Part shown: in pieces, positions 27,973 to 36,542 of the stretch | Layout of the letters: the number at the start of each line of letters is the position of its first letter | Position numbering within the stretch: position 1 is the stretch's first letter | Assembly (NCBI RefSeq): GCF_000349845.1 | Contig: NC_020829.1 | Span: 1,302,001 to 1,366,000, forward strand | Direction: 5' to 3' | Source of the DNA: Pseudomonas sp. ATCC 13867 | GTDB lineage: Bacteria > Pseudomonadota > Gammaproteobacteria > Pseudomonadales > Pseudomonadaceae | DNA length: 64,000 nt | Notes under the pieces: model-generated | Told to the model about the DNA's origin: nothing | What the model saw: only the letters and a program-made list of their open reading frames with translations | Database searches by the model: none | Position numbers and translations under genes: made by a program

Positions 27973-30587
27973 GACGCCTCCTTGGTGGGGGTACAGGTAC
28001 CTTGCAGGCGGATCAGCACCTGCTTGGGGTCCGTGCCTTTCAGCTCGTAAGGCAGCAGGCAGGCATCTTCGGCGCGTTCGCCCCATTGCACGCGCAGTTG
28101 GCCTTTCTCGCCCTCGGCGCGGGCGTAGACCTGCCCGCCCTGGCCGACCATGCCGATGTTCACGCCGTGGCTGTCGAGCACGTCGGCGCCCAGCGGCAGG
28201 GGCGAGTCATCCGGTAGCCGCGCCTGGATCAGCAACGGGTGGCCGGTCAGGGTCTTGAACTCGACGCGGACGGTGGCGCCGGCATAGGGTGCGATCTTGC
28301 GTTCGGTCTCGACCAGTTCGGCGTTTTCGCCGATTCCCTGCGGGTCGAGGCTGATGGGGTTGTAGCGGTATGGCGAGAGCGACGGCACCACGGCATAGCC
28401 GTTGCCGTCCACCCGTGCACCCTGGCCGCCGCGTACGCCGGCACCGCTGGCGCCCTTGGCCTCGACCAGGGCGAAGGTGTCGCCGACATAGGGGCCCAGG
28501 GTCAGGCCACCGCTGTGCAGGACGGCGGCGCCGCGCAGGCCGCCGTTGATCTGGCGGTAGCTGGAGCTTTCGGCGTAGCCGGCGTTGAGGGTGGCCACCG
28601 CGGTCTGTTTCTGCAGGTTGCCGTTCCAGTCGGTGCCCTGGCTTTCGCTGTCGCGTCCGGCGGAGAGCGCGTAGCTCAGTGTGCGGTCTGCGCCGAGGGT
28701 GCCATTGATACCGGTCTGGTAGCTGCTGCCACGGCTGTCGCCGGAACGCCGCGAAGCCATCGCGCTGAGGTTCGGCGCATTGCTGGTGGAGCCCAGCGGC
28801 ATGGAAATGCTCAGGGTCAGGGTGTTGCTGCGGGTGTTGCCGTGCTGCACGTTGTAGTCGGGCGGCAGCGCCGGGTCGTAGTCGGTATCGATGTTGCGGT
28901 ACCAGGTGGTCTGCTGGCGCGAGTAGGCCAGGTTGTAGCTGAGCTGGCGCCAGGTGTTGGAGTAGCCGAACTGCAGTTGGGTGTCGCGGCTCTTGCCGTC
29001 GTAGTAGTCGCTGGTGGAGCCGGACAGGTATAGGTTGCCGTAGTGGCCCAGCCCCTGGTTGACCAGCAGGGTGAACTGGTTGCGTTGCTTGTAGCTGCTC
29101 GAATCCCAGTTGTCGCCGTGGTCCGCCGCGTCGCGCGAGGCGAGCGCATCGCCCAGGTCGCGGTAGCCTTCGGTGGAGTAGCGGTAGCCGGCCAGGGTCA
29201 GCGTGGTGTCGGTGGGCTGGAAGGTACGGCTGTAGTTGAGCCCGACGCGCCAGCCTTCCTTGCGCTGGCCATTCTCCACGGTGGCGCTGGAGAACGTGGT
29301 ATTCAGTCCGAAGGCGCCGTAGGGCGTGGCCAGCACGCCGCCGCCGAGCAGGGCGAGGTAGTCTTCCGCCACGCGCGTGCCGAGGTTGGCGGTGAGGGCG
29401 TTGGTCAGGCCGCGCTGGTAGGTGACGTCGCCGAACAGGTCGTTGCCGTCGCCGTACTGGCGCGCCTGGCCCACGGTGGCGCTGTAGCGCGATTGTCCCG
29501 GACGCATGGACTCGGGGACCGCGGAGAAGGGCACGGTGAAGCTCGAGACGCTGCCGTCGGCCTCGATCACCTGTACGTCGAGGTCGCCGTCGTAGGCGGT
29601 ACCGTAGAGATCGTCGATCACGAAGGGGCCGGGAGCGACGTTGGTCTCGTGGATCTTGTTGCCGTTCTGGCTGATCACCACCCGCGCATTGGTATTGGCC
29701 GTGCCGCGTACCTGCGGTGCGTACTGGCGCTGCGAGTCGGGCAGCATGCGGTCGTCGGTGGCCAGGCGCGCGCCGCGATAGCCCATGCTGCCGAACAGGT
29801 TGCCTTCGGTGTAGCTGTCGCCCAGGGTCAGTTCGCTGCGTAGGCCGGGAACGGCGCGCTGGGCATAGGTGCGGATGCTGTTCCAGTCGCTGCGGGTCTG
29901 GCCGTCATAGCTGGAATAGGTGTAGTTGGACTGGTGGCGCAGGCGCCACAGGCCGAGGTTGATGCCGCCATTGAGACCCAGGTAGCCATAGTCCGAGTCG
30001 CCGCCGCCGGCGCTGTCGAAGGTGGAGCGGTACAGGTTGGCGTCGTAGTTGACGAAGGCCATCGTGCTGCCGGCGTCCCACTCGTTCGGGCTGACATAGC
30101 CGCGCGGCTTGATGTCCAGCAGGGCCTGCGGAACGGAAAGGTCCAGGCGCAGGCGGGCGGTGTCGAGGTTGAAAGTGGAGCCGGGCAGGCGCTCGCTCAG
30201 GCTGTGGCAGCCACCCTGGTCGTCGCGGCCGGCCTTGGGATCCGGGCGTACTCCCAGGCTCTGGCGCAGGAAGCGCTCGCTGAGGCAGGGTTCCACGCTA
30301 TCGCCGCGTGCGCGGAATTCCACTTCCGCGCGGCTGGCGTACTTGCCGTTGAGGTAAAGGTCGACGTGGTAGTTGCCAGGGTCGACCTGGTTGGCGCGGT
30401 TGAAACGCTCCAGGCTGCCGCCGGCCAGCCTCGAACCCATCAGCAGGCTGTCGTCGAAACGATAATCCGCGTCCCCGTTGGCCACCCCCGCCACCGCCAG
30501 GGCCAGGCTGCCGAGGGCGATAGGGACGATGGGGCCGCGGAAGAGTTCAGCGCGGCAGGTCATGGCGAACGTCCACTCGCGCGCCAT
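27969..30587 (-). CDS. Outer-membrane fimbrial usher (FimD/PapC type, CupA3/CupD3-like)
   Basis: This 872-residue usher has a signal peptide (IALGSLALAVAGVANG). The N-terminal chaperone-binding domain starts at DYRFDDSLLMG, with DPGNYHVDLYLNGKY. The beta-barrel has a plug region around VVISQNGNKIHETNVAPGPFVIDDLY. The C-terminal domain contains APYAGATVRVEFKTLTGHPLLIQ and GQVYARAEGEKGQLRVQWG. It polymerises and exports fimbrial subunits. An inner Met at 30563 is an alternative start; both overlap the upstream chaperone gene. Confidence 0.94.
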   Translation of the reverse strand: MAREWTFAMTCRAELFRGPIVPIALGSLALAVAGVANGDADYRFDDSLLMGSRLAGGSLERFNRANQVDPGNYHVDLYLNGKYASRAEVEFRARGDSVEPCLSERFLRQSLGVRPDPKAGRDDQGGCHSLSERLPGSTFNLDTARLRLDLSVPQALLDIKPRGYVSPNEWDAGSTMAFVNYDANLYRSTFDSAGGGDSDYGYLGLNGGINLGLWRLRHQSNYTYSSYDGQTRSDWNSIRTYAQRAVPGLRSELTLGDSYTEGNLFGSMGYRGARLATDDRMLPDSQRQYAPQVRGTANTNARVVISQNGNKIHETNVAPGPFVIDDLYGTAYDGDLDVQVIEADGSVSSFTVPFSAVPESMRPGQSRYSATVGQARQYGDGNDLFGDVTYQRGLTNALTANLGTRVAEDYLALLGGGVLATPYGAFGLNTTFSSATVENGQRKEGWRVGLNYSRTFQPTDTTLTLAGYRYSTEGYRDLGDALASRDAADHGDNWDSSSYKQRNQFTLLVNQGLGHYGNLYLSGSTSDYYDGKSRDTQLQFGYSNTWRQLSYNLAYSRQQTTWYRNIDTDYDPALPPDYNVQHGNTRSNTLTLSISMPLGSTSNAPNLSAMASRRSGDSRGSSYQTGINGTLGADRTLSYALSAGRDSESQGTDWNGNLQKQTAVATLNAGYAESSSYRQINGGLRGAAVLHSGGLTLGPYVGDTFALVEAKGASGAGVRGGQGARVDGNGYAVVPSLSPYRYNPISLDPQGIGENAELVETERKIAPYAGATVRVEFKTLTGHPLLIQARLPDDSPLPLGADVLDSHGVNIGMVGQGGQVYARAEGEKGQLRVQWGERAEDACLLPYELKGTDPKQVLIRLQGTCTPTKEAS

Positions 30588-31311
30588 AGTCGTTGATCAA
30601 CAGGGCGTGCAGGCGGGGAGTGCCGGCCGGCAGTGCGGCGGGTTTGTCCGCGGTCCATTCCGCGGTGCTGCGGGGAGGCAGCATGCTGGTCCGCAGTGTC
30701 CATTGGCGCTCGCCGACGCTGAGCGTTGCGCTGCCGAACGAGGCATGGAAACCGGTGGGGTTCTCTACCCGCACGCGCCAGTTGCCAGCGCTCTGCACCA
30801 GGCTGAAGTTCAGTTTTTCAGGCAACTGTTCCGGGCTGCCGGGGATGCCGGCCGGACGGTAGAACAGCTTCAGGCGGTTGCGCAGCATCACCAGCATCTG
30901 GTTGCGGTCGGCCTTCGCCACGTTGCGGGGTGGGATCTGCAGCACGTTGAGGTAGAACAGCGACTCGCGGTCCTGCGGCAGGCCCGAGCCGGTGAAGAGA
31001 ATGCGCAGGGTCTGGCCGCTGTCGGGGGCCATGCGCGAGACAGCCGGATTGACCAGGAACGGCGCCTTGGCGGTGTCCGGGGTGGAGGCCGGATCGTCGA
31101 CGTCGATCCACGCCTGCACCACGTTGGGGAAGGCGTCCTGGTTGGTCATCTGCACGGTTTTCTCCCGTGCGTCGCCGGGATAGATCACCCGGGTGCCGGT
31201 GATCACCACGCTGGCCTGGACCATCGAGGCGGCGGCCGACGCCAACAGCATGGCGAGCGCGAGCGTCGCCGCACGGAGGGGCCGCAGTGGGAGGGCATTC
31301 ATCATGTTCAC
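30547..31311 (-). CDS. Periplasmic fimbrial chaperone (PapD type, CupA2/CupD2-like)
   Basis: This 254-residue chaperone has a signal peptide (ALAMLLASAAASMVQA), then GTRVIYPGDAREKTVQMTNQD, VVQAWIDVDDPAS, PPVSRMAPDSGQTLRI-type and LPQDRESLFYLNVLQIPP motifs, and a conserved YRPAG stretch in the second domain. It delivers the major pilin to the usher. It shares the NxDxFPxVVQxWID and DRESLxxLN signatures with the chaperone at the end of the operon, so the two are paralogues. Confidence 0.92.
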   Translation of the reverse strand: MNMMNALPLRPLRAATLALAMLLASAAASMVQASVVITGTRVIYPGDAREKTVQMTNQDAFPNVVQAWIDVDDPASTPDTAKAPFLVNPAVSRMAPDSGQTLRILFTGSGLPQDRESLFYLNVLQIPPRNVAKADRNQMLVMLRNRLKLFYRPAGIPGSPEQLPEKLNFSLVQSAGNWRVRVENPTGFHASFGSATLSVGERQWTLRTSMLPPRSTAEWTADKPAALPAGTPRLHALLINDYGARVDVRHDLPR

Positions 31312-31391
31312 CTTAAGCCGGGCCGTTCAGGGCGTGGCCGCCCTGAACGGATCGACGCAATGAGGTGCGGCACCTGGGCGGTGCCGCTGGG

Positions 31392-31934
31392 TCACTCGTA
31401 GCGCAGGGTGTAGGTCACCGAGCCAAGCACCGGGCCAGGGGTGACGGTGGCGGCTTCGGCCACGTACTGCACGGCATAGTCGTAGGTGGTGCTGGTCTCG
31501 CCGTCGGCGAGGACGATGTCGCCCGCCTCGACCGCCGCGCCACCCGCCAGGTTGATGGCGCTACCGCCCGGGGCCTCGAGCAGTTGCAGGGCTACGCCGG
31601 TGGCGCCACCGGCGGCGGTGTTGGTCAGGTTGCCGGCGGCGCTGGCGTTGGTCGCCTGGAACAGGGTGGTGAAGTGCTCGGAAGCGCCGGACGGGGCGAC
31701 ACAGCCGGTCAGTTGCATGGTGAAGGTGGTTTCACCGGTGACCGAGCCCAGACCGCTGAAGGCACTGGTCGGTACGCTTTCGAGGATAACGGTCGGGTCG
31801 GTGTTGCCGTCCACGACTGCCGAACAGGTCTGGTCGGTTACCTCGCCGCTGAAGTTGATGGTGTTGCTGGCAGATGCAATTCCCGGCGCAACGATGATTG
31901 CTGCGACAGCCAGGGCAGTTGCGTGAAGTTTCAT
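31392..31934 (-). CDS. Major fimbrial subunit (CupA1/CupD1-like pilin)
   Basis: This 180-residue pilin has a signal peptide (ALAVAAIIVAPGIASA). Two cysteines (DQTCSAVV and LTGCVAPS) form the usual pilin disulfide. The N-terminal donor strand region is NTINFSGEVTD, and the C-terminal beta strands end in YTLRYE with the penultimate-Tyr pattern of type 1 pilins. It is the first gene of the operon. The 267 bases upstream should hold the phase- or Rcs-type controlled promoter. Confidence 0.92.
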   Translation of the reverse strand: MKLHATALAVAAIIVAPGIASASNTINFSGEVTDQTCSAVVDGNTDPTVILESVPTSAFSGLGSVTGETTFTMQLTGCVAPSGASEHFTTLFQATNASAAGNLTNTAAGGATGVALQLLEAPGGSAINLAGGAAVEAGDIVLADGETSTTYDYAVQYVAEAATVTPGPVLGSVTYTLRYE

Positions 31935-32201
31935 TCTCTTTGCTCCATGGTCAGGGGGCGTTTCCCCAGGAGAATGCTGCGGCCACTGCGGCCCAGAGTA
32001 TCTGAGAGGATTCTGAAAAGGACTGCGATGGGGGTAGCGGAGCGTCCAGGGGCGGTTGCCGACCAGTGGTGAAAAGAACGTGGCAGAGCGTCGCGTGGGC
32101 TACTCCGGTGGCGCCGTCGAAAAAATTCGCCAGGGTCTGTCGATTTCCGTTGCCGCGCTTCGACTATGGGTTGAACGAGGTCGCCAAGCCGGGAGCCGAG
32201 C
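31935..32201. other. Divergent promoter region between the pilin operon and the DGPF gene
   Basis: This stretch must carry the promoter for the fimbrial operon on the minus strand and for the DGPF gene on the plus strand. An ECF-type promoter candidate for the plus strand is listed separately. No pilus-specific operator could be identified by eye. Confidence 0.4.
32138..32166 (+). promoter_or_regulatory. Candidate ECF42-type promoter
   Basis: TGTCGA at 32138-32143 is followed after 16-17 bases by TCGAC (32160-32164), 36 bases before the DGPF start. ECF42 sigma factors are reported to use a TGTCGA -35 box and a CGA/TC-type -10 box. The match is by eye and from memory of that motif, so it is a candidate only. 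Confidence 0.5.
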
Positions 32202-32570
32202 ATGAAATACCTCTGCTTGATCTACGTCGACGACACGCGCGTCGCCAGCCTGCCGGCCGCAGTGTTCCGCCAGGTGATCGACGAGTGCCGCTGCAATGAG
32301 GAACGGTTGCGCGAAAACGGCCAGTTGCTGGCGGCGCAGGCACTGGAGCCGGCGGAGACCGCCACCACGTTGCGCCATGCCGAGGGCGTGCCGACGATCA
32401 CCGACGGGCCGTTCGCCGAGACCAGGGAGCACCTGGGCGGCTTCGTGCTGCTGGAGGCGCGTGATCTCAACGAGGCATTGCAGATCGCCGGCCGCCTGCC
32501 GTCGGGCCGGCTGGGCTGCGTCGAGGTTCGACCGGTCCGCGACTGGGATCGCTACTTCGCTGGGCAATGA
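32202..32570 (+). CDS. DGPF/YciI-family protein
   Basis: This 122-residue alpha+beta protein of the YCII (DGPF) family has MKYLCLIYVD at the N terminus and TITDGPFAETREHLGGFVLLEA in the middle. That middle stretch is the DGPF motif with the conserved Glu and Gly. The exact reaction is unknown; family members are small dimeric proteins with a proposed catalytic His/Asp. DGPF genes are the conserved partners of ECF42 sigma factors, and one such sigma gene lies at 34804. It starts a run of five closely spaced plus-strand genes. Confidence 0.9.
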   Translation: MKYLCLIYVDDTRVASLPAAVFRQVIDECRCNEERLRENGQLLAAQALEPAETATTLRHAEGVPTITDGPFAETREHLGGFVLLEARDLNEALQIAGRLPSGRLGCVEVRPVRDWDRYFAGQ

Positions 32571-32597
32571 GCCCATCGACACCATCAGGAGGATGTC

Positions 32598-33128
32598 ATG
32601 TTCAAGTGGATTGCAGTGGTCGTGGTACTGGCGGTGCTCGTGGTGCTGGTCCTGGCGGCGAGCCGGCCGGACAGCTTCCGCGTGGAGCGCACGGTGCGTA
32701 TCCAGGCGCCACCGGAGAAGGTCTACGCCTACATCGAGGACTTCCACCTGTGGCCGCAATGGTCGCCCTTCGAGAAACTCGACCCGGACATGCAGCGCAG
32801 CTTCTCGGGTGCGGCCAAGGGGCAGGGCGCGGTGTACGCCTGGGCCGGCAACGGCAAGGCCGGGGCAGGGCGCATGGAAATCATCGAGAGCACACGGGCT
32901 TCGCGGGTGACCATCGCGCTGGACTTCCTCAAGCCGTTCAAGGCCAGCAACACCGCCGAGTTCACCCTGCTGCCGCGCGACGGCGCCACCGAGGTGACCT
33001 GGGCGATGTTCGGCCCCACGCCCTTCGTGGCGAAGATCATCCACCTGTTCTTCAGCATGGACGGCATGGTCGGCCAGGACTTCGAGACAGGCCTTGCCAC
33101 CCTCAAACGGCTCAGCGAGCAGGGCTGA
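32598..33128 (+). CDS. SRPBCC/polyketide cyclase-like protein with N-terminal membrane anchor
   Basis: This 176-residue protein has one N-terminal hydrophobic helix (IAVVVVLAVLVVLVLAA). The domain after it shows SRPBCC traits: FRVERTVRIQAPPEKVYAYIED, WPQWSPFEK, and a C-terminal helix MVGQDFETGLATLKRL. The START-like fold usually binds a hydrophobic ligand. Its ligand is unknown. The start at 32598 follows AGGAGG, and the gene is 27 bases after the DGPF gene. Confidence 0.87.
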   Translation: MFKWIAVVVVLAVLVVLVLAASRPDSFRVERTVRIQAPPEKVYAYIEDFHLWPQWSPFEKLDPDMQRSFSGAAKGQGAVYAWAGNGKAGAGRMEIIESTRASRVTIALDFLKPFKASNTAEFTLLPRDGATEVTWAMFGPTPFVAKIIHLFFSMDGMVGQDFETGLATLKRLSEQG

Positions 33129-33160
33129 GCCCGCCAGGGCGCCGCCCAAGGAGGTCCGCC

Positions 33161-33313
33161 ATGTGCCCCGTGTGCCTTTCCACCCTGACGCTGGCAGTGC
33201 CCGGCGTCCTCTCCGCCGGCGGCGCCAGCGCGTTCGCCATCATCCGCCTGCGTGGCAAACGCCGCGTACGTCCCAACCCGCAACCGGGTCATCCCCAGGA
33301 GCGTGCATCATGA
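33161..33313 (+). CDS. Small protein (50 aa) preceding DUF899 gene
   Basis: AAGGAGG at 33148-33154 sits seven bases before the ATG. The product MCPVCLSTLTLAVPG continues through one hydrophobic segment and a basic tail (RLRGKRRVR), so it may be a small single-span membrane protein with an N-terminal CPVC pair. Its stop overlaps the next ATG, which is strong support for a real gene. The function is unknown. Confidence 0.75.
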   Translation: MCPVCLSTLTLAVPGVLSAGGASAFAIIRLRGKRRVRPNPQPGHPQERAS

Positions 33314-34092
33314 ATCTCGCCAACCAAGCCTTCCCCCGCGTGGTGTCACGTGATGAGTGGCTGCAGGCGCGCAAGCGCCTGCTGGAGCAGGAGAAGGCCG
33401 CCACCCATGCCCGCGATGCGCTGAGCGCCGTGCGGCGGGCGCTGCCGGTGGTGCGGATCGACAAGGACTACCGTTTCGAAGGCCCGCGCGGCCCGCTGCG
33501 GCTGGTGGACCTGTTCGAGGGGCGCCCGCAACTGATCGTCTACCACTTCATGTTCCATCGCGACAAAGCCCTGGGCTGCGAAGGCTGCTCCTTCCTTATC
33601 GACAACCTGGGCCGGCTGGAGCACCTGCATGCGCGCGGCACCACCCTGGCGATGGTTTCCCGCGCGCCGCTGGAGGAGATCGCACCGTTCCGGGAGCGCA
33701 TGGGCTGGCACCTGCCCTGGTATTCCTCGTTCGGCAGCGACTTCAACTACGACTTCCACGTCAGCATCGACGAGGCGGTCGCGCCGGTGCAGTACAACTA
33801 CCGCGACAAGGCGGAGCTCGAACGTCTCGGCCAGGGCTACCACGTGCAGGGCGAACAGCCGGGCATGAGCGTCTTCCTGCGCGATGGCGACCAGGTGTTC
33901 CACAGTTATTCGACCTATGGACGCGGACTGGAAGCGCCGCTGTTCACCTACCACCTGCTCGACCTCACGCCGCTGGGGCGCGGCGAAGGCTGGGGCGGCA
34001 TGCCCGACTACCAAGGCAAGGGCATGAACTGGACGCGCTTCCACGACGAGTACGACGAGCCCGCCAAACCGCACGGCTGCTGTGCATCCTGA
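33310..34092 (+). CDS. DUF899-family thioredoxin-like protein (first of two)
   Basis: This 260-residue cytoplasmic protein of the DUF899 family has VSRDEWLQARKRLLEQEKA at the start, YHFMFHRDKALGCEGCSFLIDN with the CEGC pair, a DFNYDFHVS core and FHSYSTYGRGLEAP, all strong family features. The fold is thioredoxin-like, but the reaction has not been established. The C terminus ends in GCCAS. The ATG overlaps the stop of the small gene before it. A paralogue is encoded at 57675. Confidence 0.9.
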   Translation: MNLANQAFPRVVSRDEWLQARKRLLEQEKAATHARDALSAVRRALPVVRIDKDYRFEGPRGPLRLVDLFEGRPQLIVYHFMFHRDKALGCEGCSFLIDNLGRLEHLHARGTTLAMVSRAPLEEIAPFRERMGWHLPWYSSFGSDFNYDFHVSIDEAVAPVQYNYRDKAELERLGQGYHVQGEQPGMSVFLRDGDQVFHSYSTYGRGLEAPLFTYHLLDLTPLGRGEGWGGMPDYQGKGMNWTRFHDEYDEPAKPHGCCAS

Positions 34093-34118
34093 ACCGACGA
34101 AGAGAGGAGGACACTCCC

Positions 34119-34553
34119 ATGACCACCGACGATAACGCCCACGCCGAACTGCACGCGCTGCTGGAAAACTGGGTGAGCGCCGTGCGTGCCCTTGACGTGC
34201 CGGGCATCACCGCTCACTACAGCCGCGATATCCTCGCCTTCGATGCGGTGAAACAGTTGCAGTTCAAGGGCGTGGACGCCTACGCCAGGCACTGGAGCGA
34301 GTGCCTGCAGATGTGCACCCAGCACACCTTCGACATGCATCAGCTGAGCTTCGAGTCCTCCGGCGACATCGCCTTCGGCCATTACCTGGCCTACTGCGGC
34401 GGGACCGACCAGGATGGTGTCCAGAACGCCTCCTGGGTACGTGTCACGGTCGGCCTGCGCCGCGAACAGGGGCAGTGGAAGATCGCGCATGAGCACTACT
34501 CGATTCCGTTCGACCCGCTGACCGGACAATTGCTGTTCGATGCCAGGCCGTAA
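34119..34553 (+). CDS. SnoaL/NTF2-like protein
   Basis: This 144-residue protein has the NTF2-like cone fold pattern: LHALLENWVSAVRALDVPGITAHYSRDILAFDAV near the N terminus, then KGVDAYARHWSE and WKIAHEHYSIPF at the C terminus. Such domains act as small hydrolases, isomerases or ligand binders. The substrate is unknown. It is the last gene before the REP element and the sigma-factor gene. The start at 34119 follows GAGAGGAGG. Confidence 0.85.
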   Translation: MTTDDNAHAELHALLENWVSAVRALDVPGITAHYSRDILAFDAVKQLQFKGVDAYARHWSECLQMCTQHTFDMHQLSFESSGDIAFGHYLAYCGGTDQDGVQNASWVRVTVGLRREQGQWKIAHEHYSIPFDPLTGQLLFDARP

Positions 34554-34580
34554 GCCGCCCGCGCATGGGGACCGCCCCGC

Positions 34581-34663
34581 CTGTAGGGGCGAGCTTGCTC
34601 GCGAACCGCCCAATACCGATACGGCCTGGGAACACTGTTCGCGAGCAAGCGCGCTCCTACGAA
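34581..34663. repeat. REPIN (paired REP sequences)
   Basis: Two inverted REP elements are present: GTAGGGGCGAGCTTGCTCGC with its partner GCGAGCAAGCGCGCTCCTAC. They are separated by about 30 bases, in the gap between the SnoaL-like gene and the sigma factor. The form is typical of Pseudomonas intergenic REPs. Confidence 0.85.
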
Positions 34664-34803
34664 AGACGCGAGCCAGGGCGTTACCGCCATCAAGCGAAAT
34701 ACCCCGCAACGATCTCCCCCGCACACCCGTCCGGCCGCTTCCCACGTCGCCGAAAACCCGTGCAGGATAGGCAGACCCCTCTCCGCCAAGGACGCCGGCA
34801 ACC

Positions 34804-36057
34804 ATGCACGACTACGCCCCCCAGGCCCTGCGCGATGTGGTGGACGATGTCTACCGCCGCGAATCGCGCCGCGTGCTGGCCACCCTGATCCGCCTGCTGG
34901 GTGATTTCGACCTGGCCGAGGAGGCGTTGCACGAAGCCTTCGTCGCCGCCGTGGAGCAGTGGCGGCGCGACGGCGTGCCGGCCAATCCGCGCGCCTGGCT
35001 GGTGTCCGCCGGACGCTTCAAGGCCATCGACGGCCTGCGCCGTCGTTCGCGCTTCGACGCCTCGCTGCTGCAGATCGCCGAACAACTGGAGATCGACACC
35101 CAGGCGGTGGAGGAACAGGCCGACGAGAGCGTCGAGGACGACCGCCTGCGCCTGATCTTCACCTGCTGTCACCCGGCGTTGCCGGTGGATGCCCAGGTGC
35201 CGCTGACCCTGCGCGAAGTCTGCGACCTGAAGACCGAGGAAATCGCCCGCGCCTACCTGGTTTCGCCCTCCACCATCGCCCAGCGCATCGTCCGCGCCAA
35301 GGCGAAGATCCGCGATGCGCAGATTCCCTACCAGGTGCCGGAGGCCGCCGAGTTGCCCGAACGTCTGGCCAGCGTGCTGCGGGTGATCTACCTGGTGTTC
35401 AACGAAGGCTATTCGGCGTCGGCGGGCGATTCGCTGACCCGCACCGACCTGTCCGCCGAAGCCATACGGCTGGGCCGCCAGTTGCTCGAGCTGCTGCCCG
35501 ATGCGGAAGTGATGGGGTTGCTGGCGCTGATGCTGCTGCACGAGTCGCGGCGCGAGGCGCGTACCGGCCGGGACGGGCGGATGGTGCTGCTCGAACAGCA
35601 GGATCGCCGGCACTGGAGCCGCGAGCGGATCGACGAGGGCCGGCAGTTGATCGTCGCCGCGCTGGCGACCCGCCAGGTCGGCCCCTACACCCTGCAGGCG
35701 GCGATTTCCGCCGTGCATGCGGTGGCGCCCGACTTCGCCAGCACCGACTGGGTGGAGATCGTCGACCTCTACGACGCGCTGCTGGGCATCCAGCCCTCGC
35801 CGGTGATCGAGCTCAATCGCGCGGTAGCGCTGGCCATGCGCGACGGCCCGCAGGCCGGGCTTGCGCAGGTGGACGCCATCCTCGCCCGTGGCGAGCTGCA
35901 GGATTACCACCTGGCCCACGCGGCCCGCGCCGACCTGTGCCGGCGCCTGGATCGTCGCGACGAGGCCCGCGAGTCCTACCTTCGGGCCCTGGAACTGGTA
36001 CGGCAGGAGCCGGAGCGGCGTTTCCTGGAGCAGCGCCTGCGCGAACTGGCCGAATGA
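34804..36057 (+). CDS. ECF sigma factor with C-terminal extension (ECF42-like)
   Basis: This 417-residue sigma factor directs RNA polymerase to a small set of promoters. Region 2 is visible as RRVLATLIRLLGDFDLAEEALHEAF, and region 4 as LTLREVCDLKTEEIARAYLVSPSTIAQRIVRAK. About 200 extra residues follow, starting YLVFNEGYSASAGD, with TPR-like repeats (DFASTDWVEIVDLYDALLG, RAELCRRL-type). No anti-sigma gene is adjacent. Groups with this extension are known to be controlled by the extension itself and to sit beside DGPF genes, as here. The function and signal are inferred from family context. Confidence 0.9.
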   Translation: MHDYAPQALRDVVDDVYRRESRRVLATLIRLLGDFDLAEEALHEAFVAAVEQWRRDGVPANPRAWLVSAGRFKAIDGLRRRSRFDASLLQIAEQLEIDTQAVEEQADESVEDDRLRLIFTCCHPALPVDAQVPLTLREVCDLKTEEIARAYLVSPSTIAQRIVRAKAKIRDAQIPYQVPEAAELPERLASVLRVIYLVFNEGYSASAGDSLTRTDLSAEAIRLGRQLLELLPDAEVMGLLALMLLHESRREARTGRDGRMVLLEQQDRRHWSRERIDEGRQLIVAALATRQVGPYTLQAAISAVHAVAPDFASTDWVEIVDLYDALLGIQPSPVIELNRAVALAMRDGPQAGLAQVDAILARGELQDYHLAHAARADLCRRLDRRDEARESYLRALELVRQEPERRFLEQRLRELAE

Positions 36058-36542
36058 CCGCCGCGTGCGCCGGCAGGCTCGAGCCATTGCGAGCGCCATC
36101 GGTGGCATGATCGCCGGTCCCGCGCGCTCGCCCCCGCTGCCAGCGCCGGAGGGCCGCCACCGCCTTCATGCTTCGGAACAGACTGGCAGGGCCGATCCGA
36201 ACCCACTGATCAACGGCGTTTTTTGTGCGCGCGACGGCGTCGTGCGGGCTGCGCCTCGGCTACGCTGGAACATGGGGATCGCCCGCGGCAACCGGGCCAT
36301 CGACGACAGCGTGCGGACCTTGGAAAGCCAGCGAAAGACTGGATATTCCACGGCGGTAGTCGGAGATCGGCTGACAGGGGCGGAGCGGACATTCACACCT
36401 ATGCCGATCCGCTTCGACGATCCAGGGGGTCGAGCCGATCCGGCCTGTTTCTGGGGCTCGGGTCGGGTGCGAACAACCCGCGGCAGCGCGCGGCGCAACG
36501 GCGCAATGAGATTTGAATCGATGGCCATTTCGAGGAAAGACC
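36058..36542. other. Intergenic region, no supported gene
   Basis: These 485 bases hold several short frames but none with recognisable protein features. The last 40 bases before the DUF3302 gene contain an AGGAAAG ribosome site. No terminator for the sigma gene was seen. Confidence 0.35.

Noticed and set aside
36058..36542. Several overlapping frames around 36166-36550
   Set aside because: They overlap in opposite strands and frames, with no motif and no ribosome site except that of the DUF3302 gene.
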